A DNA stretch of 64,000 bases. Source: Datisca glomerata. Taxonomy: Eukaryota; Streptophyta; Magnoliopsida; Cucurbitales; Datiscaceae. The stretch is taken from positions 124,001 to 188,000 of the forward strand of contig QANY01012022.1 of NCBI GenBank assembly GCA_003255025.1, in the 5' to 3' direction. The notes beneath the pieces are model-generated. The model worked only from the letters and a program-made list of their open reading frames with translations, ran no database searches and was not told where the DNA came from. The position numbers and the translations under genes are program-made. Below, one piece after another: positions 57,177-64,000 of the stretch (position 1 is the first letter of the stretch; every line of letters begins with the position of its first letter).

Positions 57177-59146
57177 TGTTAGAATCCGTGGCAACGCACG
57201 GTAGAAGGCGTGCTGGTGTTTTAAAAAAATTATAATATGATAAATGATCGTATCGTCACAAATCCCAAATATGAAAACTTCTTAAATGAAAAACTCTTTT
57301 TTAGATCAGATCCATTATATATTAATATATTAAATCAAAGACATACATGGATATAAAATATATCATTTATAGTCCAATCAAGCGTCTTTGTAATACAACG
57401 ATCTTGCTATCCCACGAAAGATAGACTTCGAGATCCACATCACGATCTTCCAAGCCAATCTTCAAACACACTAGGACGTGTGTGAGCGCATAGAATATAT
57501 CAAGAACACCTTTTCCCTCTAGATGTACTCAGCATATGAGATCTAGAGATTTTCGAGAAGGCTTAATTTGTGAGACAAAACTCTGATAGAAAAACAATTA
57601 AAAGTTATTCGCATAGCCTTTTTATTAAATTTTTTTAATCACAAAGAGTTTCGTCCATGATTGCAACTGTGTTGCAGTGTGCCGTGAGGAGTCACAGTAT
57701 CTCACGATCACACGTGGTGCTACAGTAGTCCATGTCAATCTCTGATTCAAAATCAGTGATTGACATGTGGTAGTCCAACATACCACGTGGTAATTTATGT
57801 AAATTTATTATTTATTTTAATCAAAAAAATATATAGATATTGGTTAAGTTAAAAATTAACTTATCTGATTATCTCTATCAATTAGCTTATCTGTTAATTC
57901 AAACAACATATTTAGTTGATTCAAAATTTGAATTATTATCTCATAATAATTAAATATGATCAAATTTCATAAATTACATATTTTGTCTCACTTATCGATT
58001 AACATAAAATTAATTGATATTATTATTTAATGATAATTTCCAAAAATTACATTAAATAATTCAATGAATTAATTCTTAATCAATTTAATCATACATAATT
58101 ATATACTTGCCCCAGAAATATAATTCTTTCACAGGTAAGTCCTTTTCTCATGTCCTAAAATATTCACATCCTAGACTATATAGTAAGAAGGTGACTTGAG
58201 GATCATAGATCCATAATCCTATGCGCCAATAAATCAGATTATTAATTAAACTCAATTATTACCTCACTATAAATATGGAATTTCACTCTTAGAGATTACC
58301 TAAGGTATTTACAGAGTATTTTCATGCAGTCCATTGATATAATCATTTCATGTAATTATGTCATCCAATTATTGGTTAGTAAATTAGAGCTGGTCAAAAT
58401 TACCGTTTTACACTTCTAATTACCTCTTGATACTTAAGTATCATTAATTCACTAGTTATTGGCTAATTTCTAATCGTATTATAAATTTGAGCTCAATAAC
58501 CATTCAATTCCAGAATTAACACTTAAGAAAACTAATATATGATCCGTTACGAAAGCTTGGATTCTAAATCTTGTAAGATCATGTTCCCAGCCATCTATAT
58601 CACTGAATCTCCAAAAGAAAAGTCACTAGCATGTTTTATAAACAAAAATTAACGAGTGAATCAAATGATCCAGTAGACATGCATAGGAGTTCATGATTAC
58701 TGAAGATTCAGACTGATCTGCATATTATCATCAGATTTATGTGTATTAAATCTTTATGACAAATGACAATTTAATAAAGATATTAATACACATCGGTCAT
58801 GTTATATATAATCCTATTATATAAGGCACATTCACTAAGATGTCTATCCACATCAATGATCTGGATCTAGATCACATGCATTCATAATGCTTAGTGAACC
58901 GTACTAGCTACCATTCATTAAAGATTCCATACTTTAACATGTTACTGATAGTTTTATTCATTATCTATGATATTATTTCTCTCGTACTTATATAAGATCA
59001 TAGTCCCATTAATGACAATGGAATTTTTATATATTCCCATAAATTATTCAACAATAATTTAAAAGAACAATTATAAGAAAAATGTAATTTCTTTAATTTC
59101 ATATTAAAATGTCTAAACACATGCTTTGAGGGTATTAAGCCCAACA
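57177..59146 (-). repeat. 5' LTR of copia B
   Basis: 1970 bp. Plus-strand start TGTTAGAATCCGTGG, end GCCCAACA. Most of the palindrome cluster present in the other two copies is deleted here (about 57675-57725). It aligns elsewhere with 25816-28087 and 49773-51868. Confidence 0.88.
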
Positions 59147-59266
59147 TATTGTTCATTAGCAACCTCCTCCTTCTTTTCTGTTTTCTTTTTTCTTGTTGAC
59201 TCCACTACGGTTATGGCGCAACTGGATCTCCTCTTATGGTCGTGATCCCATCAGGAGACGGGTACT

Positions 59267-59602
59267 TCAGTACTTGGTAATAGGTGGTACAACTTTCATC
59301 TTGTGCAGCCAGGTTCTTCCCAGAATGGCGTTATAGAGACATGATATGTCCAAAACTACAAATTCTATGAAGTAGTTGAATGGTTCTATATTGACTGGGA
59401 GGGAAATCATCCCTTCTGAGTAGTTGACGGTTCCGTTGAATCCTATCAAGGGCTGTGACGGACCTTGTAATCGATGTTTTCCCATAGACATTTTATTGAC
59501 TGTTGACTGATGGAGAACGTTGACGACACTTCCGTCATTGATCAACGCCTTTCTCAGCAAATAGTTTCCCACTTGTATTGAGATGACAATGGCGTTTGGC
59601 AT
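59267..59602 (-). pseudogene. Gypsy E aspartic protease domain
   Basis: The frame reads VISIQVGNYLLRKALINDGS, then NVLHQSTVNKM, LIGFNGTV, MISLPVNI, then FVVLDISCLYNAILGRTWLH. This is the gypsy retropepsin fold: the active-site D(S/T)GS of the family appears as NDGS, and the flap-to-C-terminal block LDISCLYNAILGRTWL is clear. The enzyme would cleave the gag-pol polyprotein. It is open for 111 codons but linked to gag by frameshifts, and continues toward 59147 in another frame. Confidence 0.82.
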
Positions 59603-59743
59603 CCGTCATACTCCAAATCAATATCATTAAATATGAGCGGGGGATTTCCGCTATCACTCGAAGAACTCCCCCGTTCATGATTTCCTTCCAGTAATGGTTT
59701 CTTTCTGTACACTTTTCTTTCCTTACTAGTAGTTCCCTCTTAT

Positions 59744-61122
59744 TTAGTCAATGCAATGATAGTGTCGACTATTCGGAGGGGTTGCTTCCCGTTGTCCCGT
59801 CTTTCTTTGTCCGGTACTTCCTTTTGATTTTCCTTTTTCATTTTCTTTTTTTTTTATCAACTGATTGGGGTATCCTTCTTTTACTAGTTTTTCTACGTAG
59901 TCTTTTAGCTGATAACAATCTTTTGTATACTGTCCATTTCTCACGTGGAATGAGCAATACTTGTCCTTATCCTTGTAGTACGACTCCTTTGTGAGCGGGG
60001 CTGACCTCTTAAACAAAGACTTGTCCTTTATCATAACTAGGACTTGGTTTAACGATACAATCAACGGTGTGTAGATTTCATCCCTGGGGTGGATGTCATC
60101 AGCATATCTTCTCCGATTGTCAATTCTATCTTGTTTACTATCTCCCTGCTCACTTTCTTTTTCTCTCCTCTAATTGGGCTTTTTGTCGACCCTTGTACTC
60201 CATTCGTATTTCATGGGCTCATCATTCCGCCGTCCTGTCTGCTTTAACAGACTCTAATTTTCTTCTTCCAACTTAATGTAAGCTTACGCCTGCTGAAAGG
60301 TTTCTGCCATGGTTTAACTTTTGATAAATCCTCAAAGAGGGCGGATTCTTAGTCCAGTCCCCATCTAAAGGCTAGCTCGGTCACTTTGTCATCACAACTT
60401 TCCACCTTAGCTATATATGATCTTTGAACTAGTGGGTGTACTCGCGTAGTGTTTCTCCATTTGGGGAAGAGATTTTAAGGAGGTACTCTGAATCTTCCAT
60501 CACCGCACGATACATATAGTACTGCTCTAAAAACAAAGTAGACATGATAGTAAAATTAGTAATTGAATGAGCCAAAAGGGAATTAAACTATTTAAGTGTA
60601 GTTACGTCCAGGCTCGTGTGAAATATCCTACACATCAATGCGTCCTCATGTTGGTACATCTCCATAACTTGCTTAAATCGCTTAAGATGGTTCACAGGGT
60701 TAGATTTTCCTTCATAGCACTTAAACTTAGGCGCCAAGATTGTCTTTGGTATTGGGGCGGATAGAACTTGCAGGCTTAATGGGGTTTTAGTGAGTGACTC
60801 AAGGTCCACCTTTCCTGAACTTCCCAGATTCCTCAGCTCCATCATTTCTATCTCAATCATCTCCTCCATAGCTGCTTCTTTCACAACTTTTTGGCGAACG
60901 GATTCCTCCAGCTACCACTTTTTCATGGTTTTAGGATTGTACCTCCACATCTTCATTATGAACATTCCCATCTAGCATCGCGTCCGTCTCTTTCTTGAAG
61001 ATTTTCTCATTCCTCATGGTTAGTGTGTTGACCGACTTCTGCGCGCACCTGTGTGAGATCCCGTTGTAGAGCAGTAATCTGTTCCTACATTGTCTGCCAT
61101 GCATTGTACAATGTTTTGGCAT
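59744..61122 (-). pseudogene. Gypsy E gag
   Basis: Blocks in order: LAPKFKCYEGKSNPVNHLKR and FKQVMEMYQHEDALMCRIF (60740-60620; gag capsid core YDG..DP..H...F...M......A..CR.F), NGETLREYTH (about 60460), LFEDLSKVKPW (about 60330), and zinc-finger DKYCSFHVRNGQYTKDCYQL then KDYVEKLVKEG (59960-59870). The C..H.....(H)...C pattern is preserved except one His to Tyr. Several frameshifts and stops break it between 60567 and 60064. Confidence 0.82.
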
Positions 61123-61318
61123 TCCGTTGCTCCATCTCCTGTATTCAGCTTAAGATAGCATGTAGCATCTTAGCCGGGGGAGTAGGTTGATTGGTTTGCT
61201 CATCCCCATTCTTGTTTTCCTTCATTGAGGGCAACGCTTGATCTGGTTTGATGCATCATTTAGTTTTTTTGGAGGGATTCTATGAGGTTTCTACTCGCTC
61301 TCAACGAAAGTACCAAAA

Positions 61319-61727
61319 TGTAAATGATTTTTTTCTCACACTCAAAAATCAAATTAAACGAGAGGGAAATCTCAAAGAAAAATGGTTTAATCGTGGGTTG
61401 TATTGCTTAACTTTGATTTACAATTAGACTTTATTTATAGGCTACTCATATGATCTTGTTGCATATCTTGAAACGAGAATCTTCTCCTAATAATTGAACA
61501 TTTACTATACTCTAGGGGAATCCAACCATAATTAAGAGATTATAACTTAATTTGAGGGATTTACAAGTATAATTAACAAATTACCAGAAAATTCCCCCAG
61601 ATTTTGGGGGAATCCGGCTGTAACGACTAAACCACCCTTAAATGGATCTTCTTTCCTTCCTTTTAACGCTTCTTCCATGCCACGTTGATGGCCTTCATGG
61701 CTTCCTTCTTCCCGCTTGCACTATCAT
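61319..61727 (-). repeat. 5' LTR fragment of gypsy E
   Basis: Plus-strand start TGTAAATGA corresponds to the LTR end TCATTTACA. It aligns in reverse complement with 37730-38158. A minus-strand CTATAAATAAAG near 61430-61441 is a likely TATA box. Roughly the first 100 bp of the LTR are missing. Confidence 0.82.
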
Positions 61728-63600
61728 TTATAGCAATAAATGTATATCATCGCCAGCAAATGAAGCTAGTGACCGAGCTAACTTTGTAGAGAAAGAGTTA
61801 GATGCTGGAGACTCATTGAGCTTGATGGCACACAATTTAGTTGAACACGATCAATAAATTTGGTTTATTGATTTAGGAGCCAATAATCACATGATTAGAA
61901 GTAAGAATTTATGTTGTCAAACTTGATGAGAAGGTTTATGGAGACTTCTCATTTGGCGATCTCTCAAAAGTTCCAGTATAAAGAAAATGAGGTATTCTGA
62001 TTAAATGAAAAGAAGATGATCACGCTTTAATCTACAATGTTTACTATGTTCCAGACATGAAGACTAACATATTGAGTCTTGGACAACTAGTAAATAAAGT
62101 CTATCATATTAGCCAAAAAGACATGCACTTAACACTTATAGATACTCGAGGGAAGCTGATTACTTGAGTAAAGATGACAAAGCACAAGATGTTTTCATCA
62201 TATGTTCATCATGATAGACCAAAGTGTTTGAAGAGGATAGTCAATGAAAAAGATTGTCGATGACATGTTAGATATAGACATCTCAATTTTGAGAGTTTAA
62301 GACAACTAGGAAGCAAGAAGATGGTGAAGTGTCTTCCAAAAATTCAACATCATTATGAGCTATGTGAAAACTGTGTTCTTAGCAAGCAACACGGAAACAG
62401 CTTCAAAAAGCTCACAGATTGGAGAGTAATGAAGCCACTTGAGTTAGTGCACACTAATGTTTGTGATACGAATCCAGAATCAAACATTTAAAAAAGGTAT
62501 TTTCTTAAATTCACCGATGATTACAGTAGAAGAACATGTGTGTATTCCTTAAAAAGGAAATCAGAAGTGTTTGACAACTTTCAAGAGTTCAAATCTCTTA
62601 TAAAAAGGAAAGGTTCACATCAAGACATTAAGATCTTATCAATGTGAAGAATATAACTCAGATGAGTTTCAACGATTCTAGAAGCAGCATGGAGTCATAC
62701 ATCAATTCCCACCATCATATACTCCACAACTGAATTGAGTCGATAAAAGAAAGAATCGCACACTCATTTACACGACTAGGAGAATGCTGAAGGAAAAGTC
62801 GTTGCCCAAGAGTTCTTAGGCTGCAGTAGTTTCACGTGTAATTTATCTACTAAACCAGTGTCCTACAAGAAGTTTTATGCATGTGACACCTCATGAAGTG
62901 TTGAGTATTCATAATCCAAGTGTGAGTCATCTTAGAGTTTTTGGATACATTGCACATGCTAAAATCTCACAAGCCAGAAGAACGAACTCGAGGATAATTG
63001 AGAGAAGCATGTCCTTGTTGGATATGGTGACAGGACCATGGGATACAAGCTGTACAATACAGTCATCAAGAGAGTATTCTATAACAAAGATGTACTTTTT
63101 GAAGAAAATGAATCCTGGAGCTGTGATAATGCTGAATCTTCCAGGTATGTAAAACTAACAGTTGAAGAAGAGAATTCAACTCAACCAACAGAAGAAGAGC
63201 CAAGAACACCACAAAGTGTTCAGCCCTCACCAAGAACTAAAGAAACTCCTAAATTAGTGGCAGGAAAAATGTATGATGTGAAGAAAAGAAAGGTCCGATA
63301 TCTAGAAGATTTATATGATTTTACTCTATTTTATCTACAAATGAATTATGATCCAGTTAGTTTTGATTAAGCTAACAAAGAAGTCAAGAAGAGCAATGGA
63401 TGAATAAATTAAATCTATTAAAAAAATAAAACATGAGAGTTGACTATTCTCCTAGAAGATCGCAAGTCTATCAGTGTAACAAGAATTTACAAGATAAAGA
63501 GAAATGCTCAAGGAGAAATCCAGAGATACAAAAAAAGACTTGTAGCAAAAGACTATAAGCACAAAGAATGTATTGACGTTAAAGATTGGAAATGCCTTTT
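61728..63600 (+). pseudogene. Copia element F, protease to start of reverse transcriptase
   Basis: The reading begins inside the gag-protease linker (ASDRANFVEKELDAGDSL), then IWFIDLGANNHMIRSKNLCC (61858 onward, D-S-G-A now D-L-G-A). YYVPDMKTNILSLGQL-type and HYELCENCVLSKQHGNSF (about 62350) follow, then integrase PLELVHTNVCD and FTDDYSRRTCVYSLKRKSEV, and C-terminus PSVSHLRVFGYIAHAKI (62910). The linker before reverse transcriptase (63100-63370) comes next, and finally YKIKRNAQGEIQRYKKRLVA (63495 onward). It ends near 63600 with no reverse transcriptase core. HTD is HTN in integrase. Stops and frameshifts are numerous. Both ends are truncated and no LTR is seen in the window. Confidence 0.85.
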
Positions 63601-64000
63601 GTCTTAAAAGACAAAGGAAAATAGTAAGAGGAAAAAAATTTATTCTATTATCTGTGTCATTTTCGTTTCTTTTTGGTTCGTTTCGTGCAGATAAATAAAT
63701 CAAAATAAACAGAAATGTATATCTTGAATCTTGATTCATTAACAAAGTATGTCTTGAATTGTCTCGGAGGAAAAAATGTGGTTACCATATACTCAAGGCC
63801 AAGCAAATAAAATAACAATTATCGTTTGAATAAATAATATTTGGCTTTGTATTACGAAAAAAAAAAGTTCAAAGGGAATATCGCTGGTGATTATAGTAGC
63901 AAATGAATTAACTCTCCACAGGGAAAAAGAAGAAGATTTGGAGGGTGTGGCAAAAACTTTCAAGAATAAAATAACTTGTAAATGACACTGCTGCTAGCTG
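63601..64000. other. AT-rich end of window, nothing recognised
   Basis: No domain, LTR end or repeat is recognised after the copia F fragment stops. Confidence 0.5.

Larger units (their letters stand above)
49773..59146 (-). mobile_element. Ty1/copia element B (9.4 kb, nearly complete, lacking RNase H)
   Basis: Minus strand: 5' LTR 57177-59146, worn initiator-Met primer site, 1.9-kb leader, gag-pol 51970-55308, polypurine tract, and 3' LTR 49773-51868 missing its last ~95 bp. It interrupts gypsy E at 59146/59147. The left flank is copia C, not gypsy E, so a deletion removed the left border together with the rest of gypsy E and the C 3' LTR. No target duplication survives. Confidence 0.88.
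59147..61727 (-). mobile_element. Ty3/gypsy element E, 5' half (minus strand)
   Basis: 5' LTR fragment at 61319-61727, primer site region TTTTGGTACTTTCGTTGAGA just inside it, gag (about 61122-59744) and protease (59602-59267). It is cut at 59147 by the insertion of copia B. The reverse transcriptase half is absent on the far side, lost by deletion. The 5' end of the LTR is cut at about 61727, where copia F begins. Confidence 0.82.

Noticed and set aside
1..64000. CRISPR arrays, operons, tRNA or rRNA genes
   Set aside because: The regular repeats are LTR or satellite-like tandem arrays without spacers. I saw no tRNA or rRNA sequence on reading, and the DNA is plant nuclear in character.

Overview
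The window is nuclear DNA from a flowering plant, probably a eudicot. The evidence is the set of plant-type Ty1/copia and Ty3/gypsy retrotransposons, a CACTA transposon, a plant DUF1985 gene remnant, and a plant Pescadillo exon. Nearly all of it is a nest of decayed transposable elements. I found no intact host gene, no tRNA or rRNA gene, and no autonomous element. There is one assembly gap (11 N at 2060-2070, followed by poly-G).

Layout. 1-3460: a DUF1985 pseudogene on the minus strand, a (GA)n microsatellite, the gap, and anonymous AT-rich DNA. 3461-16222: a GC-richer Ty3/gypsy element on the minus strand (H). It has both LTRs, a PBS, gag and protease remnants, a ~47-bp tandem array, and a degenerate spliced gene on the opposite strand. 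A copia element (A1, 8514-13178) is inserted in it with a perfect 5-bp target duplication, GATAA. 17511-23372: a gypsy-type element (D) with target duplication AAATG. It has gag only, followed by a 60-bp and a 124-bp tandem array. 25242-36495: stacked minus-strand copia pieces (an LTR of family C, then B2 enclosing A2). 36496-38158: the 3' end of a plus-strand gypsy element, with an antisense ORF remnant and LTR-E. 38163-40113: the 5' end of a minus-strand copia element (G). 40685-49772: plus-strand copia element C, interrupted by a 168-bp tandem repeat at its protease and by a 4.6-kb CACTA element (42964-47566, duplication AAG) in its integrase. 49773-59146: minus-strand copia element B, the best preserved, lacking RNase H. 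59147-61727: minus-strand gypsy element E (5' LTR, gag, protease). 61728-63600: plus-strand copia element F.

How the pieces relate. Insertion order can be read from the nesting: A1 is younger than H; A2 landed in B2; B2 landed in an LTR-C; CACTA landed in C; B landed in E. Several junctions lack target duplications and join unrelated truncated elements (C/B, A2/B2, E/F), which points to later deletions. Where I aligned paired LTRs by eye (H, D) they differ at roughly one base in six or more. Catalytic residues are often lost by G-to-A changes, the pattern expected of methylated, silenced repeats. The observations most worth following are the spliced antisense gene in H (with a second antisense ORF remnant beside LTR-E), the Pescadillo exon inside the CACTA element, the 168-bp repeat that replaces the protease active site of C, and the palindromes in LTR-B.
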